49,215 nt of DNA from RUG626 sp964411785 (GTDB lineage: Bacteria; Bacillota; Clostridia; Oscillospirales; Oscillospiraceae). The notes beneath the pieces are model-generated. The model was not told the DNA's origin. It made no database searches and was given only the letters and a program-made list of their open reading frames with translations. Position numbers and translations under genes: made by a program. Shown here one piece after another: positions 1 through 7,692 of this stretch. Every line of letters begins with the position of its first letter. The first letter of the stretch is position 1. The DNA is taken from NCBI GenBank assembly GCA_964411785.1, contig CAYPMJ010000002.1, forward strand, positions 1-49,215, given 5' to 3'.

Positions 1-1
1 C

Positions 2-1210
2 ATGTATGTGGAGCAGGGCGACATGGAGGCGGCCCGGGACGCGATGGAGCAGGGCGCGAAGGCGACCGGTGATGAGCGCCTGGAGGAGTGGCAGCACGCC
101 CTTGACGGCGCGGAGGGAACAGGAACGATTAAAGGGGCCGTGTCGGCATATGTCCTTGGAGGCGGCACGGAGAGTGTGGAGGGAGCCAGAGTTCGGCTGT
201 ATCTCATGAACACTGAGGAGCCCAGGCTAGTGAGAGCCGCGACCACCTCGGAGGACGGTTCATTTGAGTTTACAGGACTCTCCACTTCGGAGTTCAGGCT
301 CACAATAACGGAGGAGAACTACATGCGGATTGAGTCGGTGGTCTCCGCCGAGAACGGGCAGGTGCTGTATACGGAGTCCTTCGTGCTCATACCGGAGGAG
401 TCCGAGGACGCCGGCGAGAGCGGCAAAACTAGCCACACCACAGGTGCAGCTGACATCCTGACGCCGGGAGCGAGCACAGGAACAGAGGATGAGGGCCCCA
501 CAGATGATACCGACCAGGAGGAGAGCGTCTCGCACTTCTCCGCCTCCACTACAAACGTCATTGACGGCACCGGGATACCAAACGCCGAGGTGTGGTTCCG
601 GGAGGGCTGGAGCAATTATGACGGGCCAGTGGTGCTGGAGGACCCCGTTTACACGGACGATTACGGATATTTCGAGGTGGACGGGCTGCCGTATGGATAC
701 TACACGGTGGAGCTTATTGCGGAGGACTTTAACTCTGCCTATCACAATGTGGCGGTGCTGCCGGACGGCTATTATACCGAGTGGGATCTGACCGTAAGTC
801 CGGTTCTGTCGGAGGGGGAGACGCGGATAGTACTCACCTGGGGGGCAAACCCCAGCGACCTTGATTCACATCTCAGCGGGGAGGGCTTTGAGGTCTACTT
901 CGGATCGATGGCGTATTCAGACAGCAGCGGGATGAGGGTGAATCTGGATCTTGATGACACCACAAGCTATGGACCTGAGACAATAACGATCTATGCGGGC
1001 ATGGATCGGGAGAGCACATATTTTGTCCACAGATATGCAGGGAGCGGGACGCTGGCGGCCTCCGGAGCGACAGTGCGCGTCTTCCAGGGGGACGGGGTAG
1101 CGGCTACATACTATGTGCCGGCTGACCTTGAGGGGGATTACTGGACAGTGTTTTCCATCGCGCCGGACGGATCGATAACCACAATAAACGAGGCCGGGCA
1201 CCCGGGATGA
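2..1210 (+). CDS. Carboxypeptidase-regulatory-like domain protein, 5'-truncated by window edge
   Basis: The reading frame is open to the left edge, so the true start is probably outside the window; 402 residues are visible. The first 40 or so residues look like the end of a TPR-like helical repeat. They are followed by two beta-rich segments of the CarboxypepD_reg/Cna-B-like type (about residues 43-130 and 180-265), each with the pattern variable loop, T-x-D-G-x-F-x-F/V-x-G-L, then Y-x-V-x-L. The last 130 residues carry an LTWG...DLDSHL motif that resembles the DUF2135/YfaP-type domain. No catalytic residues are recognised and no membrane segment is visible in this part. It sits 17 bp upstream of the Ser/Thr kinase and probably shares its transcript, so a role as an extracellular or scaffold partner in the kinase system is possible but inferred. 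Confidence 0.75.
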   Translation: MYVEQGDMEAARDAMEQGAKATGDERLEEWQHALDGAEGTGTIKGAVSAYVLGGGTESVEGARVRLYLMNTEEPRLVRAATTSEDGSFEFTGLSTSEFRLTITEENYMRIESVVSAENGQVLYTESFVLIPEESEDAGESGKTSHTTGAADILTPGASTGTEDEGPTDDTDQEESVSHFSASTTNVIDGTGIPNAEVWFREGWSNYDGPVVLEDPVYTDDYGYFEVDGLPYGYYTVELIAEDFNSAYHNVAVLPDGYYTEWDLTVSPVLSEGETRIVLTWGANPSDLDSHLSGEGFEVYFGSMAYSDSSGMRVNLDLDDTTSYGPETITIYAGMDRESTYFVHRYAGSGTLAASGATVRVFQGDGVAATYYVPADLEGDYWTVFSIAPDGSITTINEAGHPG

Positions 1211-1227
1211 AGGGGCGGATGTGAGAG

Positions 1228-3210
1228 ATGACCAGTGACACTTTTAATGACACCTATGAGCTGAAAGCGGTGATAGGCCGGGGCGGTATGTCGGCGGTGT
1301 ACCTTGCGGAGCACAAGCGCCTCCATACCAACTGGGCGGTGAAGGAGGTGCGCAAGCAGCAGGGGGCGAAGTTTGATTTCCTTGCCGAGTCAAACATACT
1401 CAAGCGTCTCAACCATCCGATGCTCCCCAGAATAGTGGATATTTTTGAGAACCAGGACTGCATATACATAGTCGAGGACTATGTGGAGGGGATTACTCTG
1501 GAGGAGGTTCTTCACCGTCAGCCGAGGGTGGAGGAGAGCCAGGGGATACAGTGGTTCAGGGATCTGTGCGACGTGCTGGGGTATCTTCACAGCCAGGAGC
1601 CGCATCCGATAATATACCGGGACATGAAGCCGTCAAATGTCATGCTCCAGTCGGATGGGACATTGAAGCTCATAGATTTCGGTATTGCCAGGGAGTACAA
1701 GAAGGAGTCCAGTGCGGATACGACATACATAGGCACGAAGGGCTATGCCGCTCCGGAGCAGTTCGGGACCGCGCAGACTGACGCCCGCACGGACATATAC
1801 TCCCTTGGCGTGACCATGTATCATCTGCTCACGGGAAAGAGCCCCTACGAGCCCCCGTACCAGTTCGTCCCCGCAAGACAGCTTGTCCCGGAGCTCTCCC
1901 ACGGCATAGAGTACATATTGAACAAGTGCATCCAGCCTGAGCCGGCGAACCGATATCAGAATGTTGACGAGATCCTGGACGATCTGGACAACAGCTATCG
2001 CTTTGACAAGGCGTATAAGCGGTATAAGGCCGTGAAGCGCCTGAGAGCGTGCGTGATAGTCGTCATGCTGGCAGCGTCCATAGTTCTGACGGGCGCAGGG
2101 TGGCTTAAGATAGGCGGAGAGCGGGAGACGGAGTACGGTGAGCTGCTGGATGAGGCCATGGAGTGCTCGGCTGATGACTACGCCCGTACCGTGGAGCTTC
2201 TTGACGAGGCCCGGGAGCTTTACCCTGACAGGGCAGATGCGGACAGAATCCAGACGTACGCTCTGTATCTTAGTGGGGCGTGGCAGGAGTGCGTGGACTA
2301 TGGCCTTGAGGCGATGGAGCGGTACGGGGAGGACAGAGAGATACTTCTTGCCATGGCCCCGGCATACTTTGAGCTTGGCATGTACGAGGAGGCTGCGGAG
2401 GGCTTCAGGCAGGGCGGTGAGCTGAGCTCGGACAATATGCGTGATTACGCCGTATGCCTTGGCAGACTCGGTCGTACCGACGAGGCCCAGGAGGTGCTGG
2501 CGGAGCTTATTGAGCAGGGAGCGGATGCGGAGGAGACGATATATGTCCAGGGTGAGGTGGCGCTGTCGCTGGATCAGTATGTGGAGGCGGAGTCGGCGTT
2601 CCTGGAGGTCCTGGATAAGACGGAATCGCTTCAGCTGAGACGCCGCTGCTATATCGCCCTTGCGGATCTTTACAGAGAGGGCGCAGCCCTTGCAAGGGTC
2701 GGGGAGTTCCCGATAGAGCTTCCGGCGACAAAGGCCGTTGAGATACTGGCGAAGGCTGTTTCAGAGGATGGCATGCGGTTTGACACGGTGCTGTGGGAGT
2801 CGCTGGGTCTTGCGTACTTTGACGCGTTTCACATGGACGTGGACGCACCGCAGGACTATCTTGTGAGAGCCGGAAACTGCTTTGAGCGGGTGATAGAGCT
2901 CGGCGTGACGAAGGAGTATCTGTATTCAAACCTCTATACCATCTACTATGAGCTTGGGCAGTACGACAACGCAGCCAAGGCCCTGGACGATTTTGAGAGC
3001 GTGTATCCCGGCAGCTTCATGCCGCACGCTCTGCGCGGTATGCTCTACATAACAATTGAGAACGGGAAGCCGCAGGAGGAGCGGGACTATCGAGAGGCGG
3101 AGGAGGAGTACGAGAAGGCGGGAGAGAAGATACGCAGCTCAGACGAGACGACATACTATCAGCAGCTTGGGAGCCTCATAGAGGAGCTGCGGAAGAACGG
3201 CTGGCTGTGA
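1228..3210 (+). CDS. Membrane-anchored Hanks-type serine/threonine kinase with C-terminal helical (TPR-like) repeats
   Basis: The 660-residue protein has an N-terminal kinase domain (about 1-255). It shows a G-rich loop (GRGGMSAVY, residues 17-25), the ATP-anchoring Lys39, YRDMKPSN in place of HRDxKxxN (Asp132, Asn137), DFG at 150-152 and APE at 175-177, so it looks catalytically competent. One membrane helix spans about 273-292. The remaining 360 residues are Ala/Glu/Leu/Tyr-rich helical pairs of TPR type, outside the membrane if the kinase is cytoplasmic. This differs from PrkC/PknB kinases, which carry PASTA repeats there. The Tyr in place of the HRD His occurs in some bacterial kinases. 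The start at 1228 has a purine-rich stretch upstream. It lies 13 bp ahead of the T-x-P repeat protein, a candidate substrate. Confidence 0.92.
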   Translation: MTSDTFNDTYELKAVIGRGGMSAVYLAEHKRLHTNWAVKEVRKQQGAKFDFLAESNILKRLNHPMLPRIVDIFENQDCIYIVEDYVEGITLEEVLHRQPRVEESQGIQWFRDLCDVLGYLHSQEPHPIIYRDMKPSNVMLQSDGTLKLIDFGIAREYKKESSADTTYIGTKGYAAPEQFGTAQTDARTDIYSLGVTMYHLLTGKSPYEPPYQFVPARQLVPELSHGIEYILNKCIQPEPANRYQNVDEILDDLDNSYRFDKAYKRYKAVKRLRACVIVVMLAASIVLTGAGWLKIGGERETEYGELLDEAMECSADDYARTVELLDEARELYPDRADADRIQTYALYLSGAWQECVDYGLEAMERYGEDREILLAMAPAYFELGMYEEAAEGFRQGGELSSDNMRDYAVCLGRLGRTDEAQEVLAELIEQGADAEETIYVQGEVALSLDQYVEAESAFLEVLDKTESLQLRRRCYIALADLYREGAALARVGEFPIELPATKAVEILAKAVSEDGMRFDTVLWESLGLAYFDAFHMDVDAPQDYLVRAGNCFERVIELGVTKEYLYSNLYTIYYELGQYDNAAKALDDFESVYPGSFMPHALRGMLYITIENGKPQEERDYREAEEEYEKAGEKIRSSDETTYYQQLGSLIEELRKNGWL

Positions 3211-3223
3211 GGAGGAGAGCTGG

Positions 3224-3955
3224 ATGCAGGAGTTTCTGGAGCTTATAAAGGATTTTGACATAACGGAGATTGGAGATATGAGTCCGGGACGGCTCATGTT
3301 CTATGGCGGACTCGGGCTTTTCGGGCTGACCGTTGTACTGCTTATAGTTTTTCTCATCTGGCGGCCAAAATATGTGCCGGAGAGCGCGGCAGTCCGCGCT
3401 CCGACGGACACGCAGCGTCGGCAGAGGTACCACGGGACGACTGACCGTCTGGCGGGGGCCAGGAGCGTTAGCGGGCTGTCCGGAGCCGCCGGTGAGCCGT
3501 CTGCACAGGCAGCGCCGGCGGACGGAGCTTCCGGGGGATATGGGGAACCTGGCGTAAGAGCGGGTACGCCGACGGCGCCCATCGGGCAGAGCGCCGGCCC
3601 CACGGAACCGATGGCACAGAGCGCAAGTCCCACAGCGCCCATCGGGCAGGGCGTCAGCCCAACGGCTCCGCTGTACCCGCAGGAGGGCGGGACAGCGCCC
3701 CTTGGGGGAGGCGGACTAAGTTCAACGGCCCCGCTTTCCCAGGGTGAGTCCGGACCGACCAGGCCTGTGAACGGGGGACAGTCCACGATGCCGCTTGCCG
3801 GGGGATATGAAAGGACGGGAGCCACAGTGCCTCTGGGCAGCGGTGGGAACAGCGCTCCTCAGCTCTATTTTGAGGGAGCGGGAGAGACGGAAGCTCATGC
3901 GGGAGACGGCCTTCCGCATGGAAGTGAGCAGGAGAGAAAGGAAGTAAGAAAATGA
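3224..3955 (+). CDS. Single-pass membrane protein with nine T-x-P-hydrophobic repeats in a disordered tail
   Basis: No known family is recognised. The 243-residue protein has a short N-terminus, one clear membrane helix (about residues 26-46) followed by a positively charged stop (RPKY), and a long Gly/Ser/Pro/Thr/Ala-rich tail. The tail carries nine copies of Thr-x-Pro-[Ile/Leu/Met/Val], at Thr117, 127, 137, 147, 157, 168, 179, 188 and 201, with near-decapeptide spacing. By the positive-inside rule the tail is probably cytoplasmic, on the same side as the kinase domain. Its position just after a Ser/Thr kinase gene suggests multi-site phosphorylation or docking to FHA-type readers; that is inference. 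The start at 3224 is preceded by GGAGGAGAG. Its stop codon overlaps the next start as ATGA. Confidence 0.8.
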   Translation: MQEFLELIKDFDITEIGDMSPGRLMFYGGLGLFGLTVVLLIVFLIWRPKYVPESAAVRAPTDTQRRQRYHGTTDRLAGARSVSGLSGAAGEPSAQAAPADGASGGYGEPGVRAGTPTAPIGQSAGPTEPMAQSASPTAPIGQGVSPTAPLYPQEGGTAPLGGGGLSSTAPLSQGESGPTRPVNGGQSTMPLAGGYERTGATVPLGSGGNSAPQLYFEGAGETEAHAGDGLPHGSEQERKEVRK

Positions 3956-4791
3956 TACAGCTTGGACTGAGACTTCACGATGGAGAAAAGGTGCCCATAG
4001 AGGAGCTGCTGCCGCTGGTCCGCGGCAAGGGCTTTACATGCGTGCACATGGCGCTGACGAAATCCCTGAAGGAGTACCCGTGCACACCTGCGTCGCTGAC
4101 GCCCGGCTACGCCGGGTACCTTAAGCGCATATTCGCTGAGAACGGTCTTGACATTGCGGTGCTTGGCAACTATCTCAATCTTGCGCACCCGGATGGCGGG
4201 AAGCTAAGGGAGATACAGGAGATGTATTACGCCCATATACGTTTCGCAGCGCTTCTCGGCTGCGGCATGGTGGGCACGGAGACGGGAGCGCCAAACGCCG
4301 AGTACAGGTTTACGCCGGAGTGCCGGAGCGACAGAGCGCTGGATGAGCTTGTGACAAATCTGAAGCCGGTGGTCCGGTGCGCCGAGAGCTACGGCGTGAC
4401 TATCGCGATAGAGCCGGTGGCGCGCCATATAGTGTGGAACGCCCAGCGCTGTCTGAGGGTCCTGGAGGAGGTTGGCAGTGAGAACCTGCAGGTGCTCTTC
4501 GATCCGGTTAACCTGCTCGATATGGACAATGTGGACAATAGAGAAGAAGTAATAGATGAGTTTATGGAAATTCTGGGTGACTCCATAGCCATGCTGCACC
4601 TTAAGGACTTTGTCCGCGACGGGAGCGGCCTTCGCTCTGTGGGAGCGGGCACCGGGGAGATGGATTACAGCAGCATAATGCGCTTTGTGAAGTCGGAAAA
4701 GCCGTTCCTCTATGCCACTTTGGAGGACACAACTCCTGAGAATGCGGAGTTGTGCCGGAAGGCCATGCAGAGGGCATATGACGAGGCGTAA
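3952..4791 (+). CDS. Sugar phosphate isomerase/epimerase (xylose-isomerase-like TIM barrel)
   Basis: The 279-residue protein matches the AP-endonuclease-2/IolE-like TIM-barrel family. It shows GTETG near residue 105, AIEPVARHIVWN with the metal-ligand Glu, LFDPVNLLDM with Asp/Asn, LHLKDF with the typical His, GAGTGEMDY and a terminal ATLED. The family isomerises or epimerises sugars and sugar acids in the cytoplasm; the substrate cannot be read from the sequence. The start ATG overlaps the preceding stop (ATGA), so translation is coupled to the repeat protein although the functions look unrelated. A long hairpin and an intrinsic terminator follow, so this gene ends the first transcription unit. 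Given its neighbours, a uronate-related substrate is possible but unproven. Confidence 0.85.
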   Translation: MIQLGLRLHDGEKVPIEELLPLVRGKGFTCVHMALTKSLKEYPCTPASLTPGYAGYLKRIFAENGLDIAVLGNYLNLAHPDGGKLREIQEMYYAHIRFAALLGCGMVGTETGAPNAEYRFTPECRSDRALDELVTNLKPVVRCAESYGVTIAIEPVARHIVWNAQRCLRVLEEVGSENLQVLFDPVNLLDMDNVDNREEVIDEFMEILGDSIAMLHLKDFVRDGSGLRSVGAGTGEMDYSSIMRFVKSEKPFLYATLEDTTPENAELCRKAMQRAYDEA

Positions 4792-4851
4792 AGATCGGCA
4801 TGGAGCGCCGCATAAGCTTAAGGCGGCGTCTTAAACACTTTACACTTACAC

Positions 4852-4899
4852 AGTTCAGAGGTTCCGGCTGTGGTTTACCGCAGCCGGAACCTCTGAACT
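4852..4899 (+). other. Very long perfect hairpin (19 bp plus 3 inner pairs, TTTA loop)
   Basis: Bases 4852-4870 are the exact reverse complement of 4881-4899. The inner bases 4871-4873 and 4878-4880 also pair (one G-T wobble), leaving a TTTA loop. No T-run follows, so it is not a textbook terminator by itself. It lies 60 bp after the isomerase stop and ahead of the T-rich terminator at 4921-4957, and may protect the 3' end of the mRNA. Confidence 0.8.
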
Positions 4900-4920
4900 A
4901 TACCAAATGAAGAAGACATC

Positions 4921-4957
4921 TGACAGTACATGACTATGTGCTGTCAATTATTTTTTC
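4921..4957 (+). terminator. Intrinsic terminator after the kinase/isomerase unit
   Basis: Stem 4921-4930 pairs with 4937-4946 (10 bp, one G-T pair) around a 6-nt loop, followed by ATTATTTTTTC. Confidence 0.75.
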
Positions 4958-4974
4958 AGACCCGGGAAATGCTC

Positions 4975-5003
4975 TTGACAGATCCGCAAATGGACAATAA
5001 AAT
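4975..5003 (+). promoter_or_regulatory. Sigma-70-type promoter ahead of the acetylesterase
   Basis: TTGACA at 4975-4980, a 17-bp spacer, and TAAAAT at 4998-5003. The spacer contains AAATGGACAATA (4988-4999), which matches 10 of 12 bases of the motif repeated at 7660-7692 in reverse orientation. A weaker copy (ATGGAAAA, 5011-5018) lies exactly 21 bp further on. Regulator binding here would overlap the core promoter. Confidence 0.6.
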
Positions 5004-5077
5004 ATAGATTATGGAAAATTCAACTCATAACAAGAACAAAACGGATATATAAAGATATGTAAAAGGGAGAAAGAGGA

Positions 5078-5923
5078 ATGATTACGCTTAGAACAGACCT
5101 GTACGAATATGACGGTTCGCCGGCTCCCAACGGTGCGGAGGCGTACCTTGAGCAGATTATACCTGAGGCGCCGAAGGGGTATGAGCGGCCTCGCCCGGCG
5201 GTGCTGATACTTCCCGGCGGGGGCTATCAATACACGTCGGATCGCGAGGCGGAGCCTGTGGCGCTCAGATTTGCCGCTGCGGGGTTTGCAGCGTTTGTGC
5301 TGAGGTACTCCTGCGCTCCGGCGAGGTTCCCGGTTTCACTGCGTGAGGCCGCAATGGCCATGCGTTACATAAAAGAGCGGTCTGAGGAGTACAGTATAGG
5401 GAGCGGCAAGGTCGCCGTCATGGGATTTTCCGCCGGGGCGCACCTTGCGGGGCTCCTTGGGACCATGTGGGACGGGGAGGAGGTCGCGGACATAGCGAAG
5501 CCTTGCATACTGAGGCCCGACGCGCTGGGTCTTTGCTATCCGGTGACAGTTTCTGCGGGCAGGACCCACAGCGGGAGCTTTGACAATCTCTGCGGGGAGG
5601 ACAAGGCGCTGAGGGACAGACTGTCCTTAGAGAAGCTTGTGAGGAGCGATATGCCGCCTGTGTTTCTGTGGCACACGCGAAATGACGGCGCAGTACCGTG
5701 TTACGGCACTTTGCTGCTGGCCCAGGCGATTGAGGAGGCAGGGGTGGATTTCGCACTTCATGTCTACCGCAACGGCGGCCACGGGCTGTCCACAGCGGAC
5801 ATTATCACAAATACATCCGGTGCAATTCAGAACATGAGCCGGGACGTCCCCGGATGGTTTGAGGCGGAGCTCGGCTTTTTTGAGGAGCTTGGAATAGGCG
5901 TCGGGGAGGGGACGCAGGAGTGA
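5078..5923 (+). CDS. Alpha/beta-hydrolase, probable (pectin/xylan oligosaccharide) acetylesterase
   Basis: The 281-residue cytoplasmic protein has the BD-FAE/acetylesterase layout: oxyanion-hole GGG at 47-49, nucleophile elbow GFSAG with Ser118, acid Asp203 in RNDGAVP, and His235 in GGHG. No signal peptide is present, so it acts on imported sugars. Members of this family remove acetyl groups from plant cell-wall oligosaccharides, and next to pectin genes the likely substrates are acetylated oligogalacturonides or rhamnogalacturonides; the substrate is inferred. The start has a good site (AAAGGGAGAAAGAGG) and a strong promoter about 75 bp upstream. The stop overlaps the GTG start of the AraC-type regulator, so enzyme and regulator are translated from one message. 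Confidence 0.85.
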   Translation: MITLRTDLYEYDGSPAPNGAEAYLEQIIPEAPKGYERPRPAVLILPGGGYQYTSDREAEPVALRFAAAGFAAFVLRYSCAPARFPVSLREAAMAMRYIKERSEEYSIGSGKVAVMGFSAGAHLAGLLGTMWDGEEVADIAKPCILRPDALGLCYPVTVSAGRTHSGSFDNLCGEDKALRDRLSLEKLVRSDMPPVFLWHTRNDGAVPCYGTLLLAQAIEEAGVDFALHVYRNGGHGLSTADIITNTSGAIQNMSRDVPGWFEAELGFFEELGIGVGEGTQE

Positions 5924-6687
5924 ATACCATTCTTTACGTCGGCGAGTCCTCCCGTATATACGATGAGCGGTGGCACAGCCATGACCATTGGGAGCTCATC
6001 TACTGTACAGGGGGGGAGGGAACCTTCCAGCTTGAGAGCGGCACCACCATCAATTTCCATCAGGGTGAGGCTGTGGCGATTCCTCCGAAGGAACGGCACA
6101 TGAACAGCGGCTCGAATGGCTTTACGAATATACATCTCACAATGGCGGACCCCGCCTTCCCATATAAAAGCGCCTTTATGGTGGACGACGATTCGGAGAG
6201 ACATATGCAGATAGCCTTTGCCCAGGCGAAGTTCTATTATCTCAGCGACATACGCCGCCAGGAGCTGGTGCTGGCGGCCCTGGGTGAGCTTATCTCCAGC
6301 TATATGATAGTGTTCCGCGATAACCGTGAGTTTTCAGAGCCTGTGGAGCAGATACGCAACAGTATTATCCGGAATTTTTCAGACAGCGACTTCGAGCTTG
6401 ACAGGGAGCTGCGCCAGATGCCGTTCAACTATGACTACCTCCGGAAGCTCTTTCAGAAGGAGATGGGGCTCACCCCGCTTAAGTACATGACGGATCTGCG
6501 GATGAAAAAGGCCAAATCCATGCTTTCGGCCATGTCCAGAGAGTATACGATGGTGGAGATAGCGGAGGGCTGCGGGTTCGGGGACGCGCTGTATTTTTCA
6601 AGGGTTTTCAAGAAGTACTTCGGCTACTCCCCCACGGAGTTCATGAAAAAGCGCCGGGAGGAGATGCAGGGCCTTAGCGGGACCTGA
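5920..6687 (+). CDS. AraC-family transcriptional regulator with N-terminal cupin sensor
   Basis: The 255-residue protein starts at GTG 5920 within a GTGA overlap with the upstream stop. Residues about 15-90 form a cupin-like sugar-binding domain (HSHDHWELIYCTGG, then GEAVAIPPKERH). The last 100 residues form the double helix-turn-helix of the AraC family, with the typical second-helix signature EIAEGCGFGDALYFSRVFKKYFGYSP. Regulators of this type bind tandem direct repeats about 21 bp apart and activate sugar genes when the ligand binds. A matching repeat pair lies at 7660-7692 in the adjacent divergent promoter region, and a related pair lies at its own operon promoter. It is the only regulator in the locus and so the likely controller of pectin use. 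Its 3' end overlaps the convergent pectinesterase gene by 14 bp. Confidence 0.9.
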   Translation: MNTILYVGESSRIYDERWHSHDHWELIYCTGGEGTFQLESGTTINFHQGEAVAIPPKERHMNSGSNGFTNIHLTMADPAFPYKSAFMVDDDSERHMQIAFAQAKFYYLSDIRRQELVLAALGELISSYMIVFRDNREFSEPVEQIRNSIIRNFSDSDFELDRELRQMPFNYDYLRKLFQKEMGLTPLKYMTDLRMKKAKSMLSAMSREYTMVEIAEGCGFGDALYFSRVFKKYFGYSPTEFMKKRREEMQGLSGT

Positions 6688-7534
6688 CCCATGGGACCCG
6701 TCCGGCGACGGAGGGAGTCTCGTAAAACCGGGCGGTTTTGTCGCGCGTGGTGTCGTTCCACTTGTCAAAGCCAAGAGGAGATATGTGCTCTCCGATGGAG
6801 CAGTTTTCAAATTCGCATAGGCCGAAGTCGCGCCAGGGGCGGGCAAGATAGACGCTCCCCGGCTCCACTCCGGCCTCTGCCGTCATATGGCAGTCTGTGA
6901 ATTTAAAGCCGCGCGTCTGCCGCAGCTCATGAGCCGGCGCGGCAATGTATCCCACACCCCTCGCGTCGTTGAGGGAGCGGAGCTCACAGTCCTCAAAAAG
7001 AGCTTCGCCGCAGCCGAAGATGAAGTCCACAGTCCCCTCGATGAGACAGTCACGGAAGCTCTGACGGCATGGCCTTGCAGCTCTTAGTGCGTCGGGCAGA
7101 AATCCGTCATAACGCGCTATGAGGTCGTCGGGAAGGGGACCGCAGAACAGCGTGTCCTGTGTGGAGGAGAGTATGCAGCGCTCCATTGTGAAGCCGTCGC
7201 CGTAGACCGTCAGCGCCACCTCCTGTCCCAGCTTCTCCGGATGACCGGCGTCATTTATGATTGAAAGATCCGTCATTGTCACTCCATCTGAGCAGACTGC
7301 CGCTGTCCAGGTTCGGAAGGTCACGTATTCGCGGCCCAGCTCATCCAGCTTCCTGGCGTAGTCGCCCCATATTATACGGGTCTTCGCCGCTCCTGCACCT
7401 TTTATCGTGATCCCGGGTACCGTGACCATGAGCTTACAGCGGTAGTCCCCCTCGGCCAGGAACAGCTCATCCCCGCTCCGCGCCCTGAGAAGCGCCTGCG
7501 TTAAATCGTCTCCGGCGGTGAGTTTCATGTGCAT
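6674..7534 (-). CDS. Pectin methylesterase (carbohydrate esterase family 8), no signal peptide
   Basis: The 286-residue protein carries the pectinesterase signatures: QDT at 126-128 (acid Asp127), GTVDFIFG at 167-174 (nucleophile Asp170) and LARPWR at 230-235. It hydrolyses methyl esters of galacturonan, giving methanol and free carboxylates. The stretch between the two catalytic Asp residues (43) is longer than in classical secreted enzymes, with a Pro/Asp-rich insert. There is no signal peptide, which points to cytoplasmic demethylation of imported oligogalacturonides. It is transcribed divergently from the transporter operon. Two starts are possible (ATG 7534 or two codons later); GGGAAGGGAG lies upstream, directly after a 12-bp hairpin. 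Confidence 0.93.
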   Translation of the reverse strand: MHMKLTAGDDLTQALLRARSGDELFLAEGDYRCKLMVTVPGITIKGAGAAKTRIIWGDYARKLDELGREYVTFRTWTAAVCSDGVTMTDLSIINDAGHPEKLGQEVALTVYGDGFTMERCILSSTQDTLFCGPLPDDLIARYDGFLPDALRAARPCRQSFRDCLIEGTVDFIFGCGEALFEDCELRSLNDARGVGYIAAPAHELRQTRGFKFTDCHMTAEAGVEPGSVYLARPWRDFGLCEFENCSIGEHISPLGFDKWNDTTRDKTARFYETPSVAGRVPWVRSR

Positions 7535-7547
7535 TTTCTCCCTTCCC

Positions 7548-7584
7548 GCTCCGTTTCAGCCGGAATTTCTGCCTGAAACGGAGC
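7548..7584 (-). promoter_or_regulatory. Hairpin in the pectinesterase 5' leader
   Basis: Bases 7548-7559 and 7573-7584 are perfect 12-bp inverted repeats around a 13-nt loop. In the minus-strand message the stem ends just before the purine-rich ribosome binding site, so it may influence translation or mRNA stability. No known riboswitch class is recognised. Confidence 0.55.
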
Positions 7585-7659
7585 TTTTGTCGCTTTTCGT
7601 GCAATATATCTTAGCAAATTTCACAGAAAAATAAAAGCGTAACAAGAGGAATCTGATTG

Positions 7660-7692
7660 TTTTGTCCATATTTTAAGAGATTTTGTCCATAT
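7660..7692 (+). promoter_or_regulatory. Tandem AraC-type operator (two TTTTGTCCATAT repeats, 21-bp period)
   Basis: TTTTGTCCATAT occurs at 7660-7671 and again at 7681-7692, an exact 21-bp period as in AraC-family half-site pairs. The proximal copy overlaps the position expected for the -35 box of the promoter with -10 at 7713-7718. A degenerate inverted copy (ACAAATGGGCAA) follows at 7693-7704. The region lies between the divergent pectinesterase and transporter operon and close to the araC-type gene. Confidence 0.65.

Noticed and set aside
2507..2929. Long minus-strand frame (140 codons, Pro/Ser/Arg-rich) inside the kinase gene
   Set aside because: It lies wholly antisense to the TPR-like region, with composition typical of a codon-shadow frame in a GC-rich gene and no ribosome binding site.
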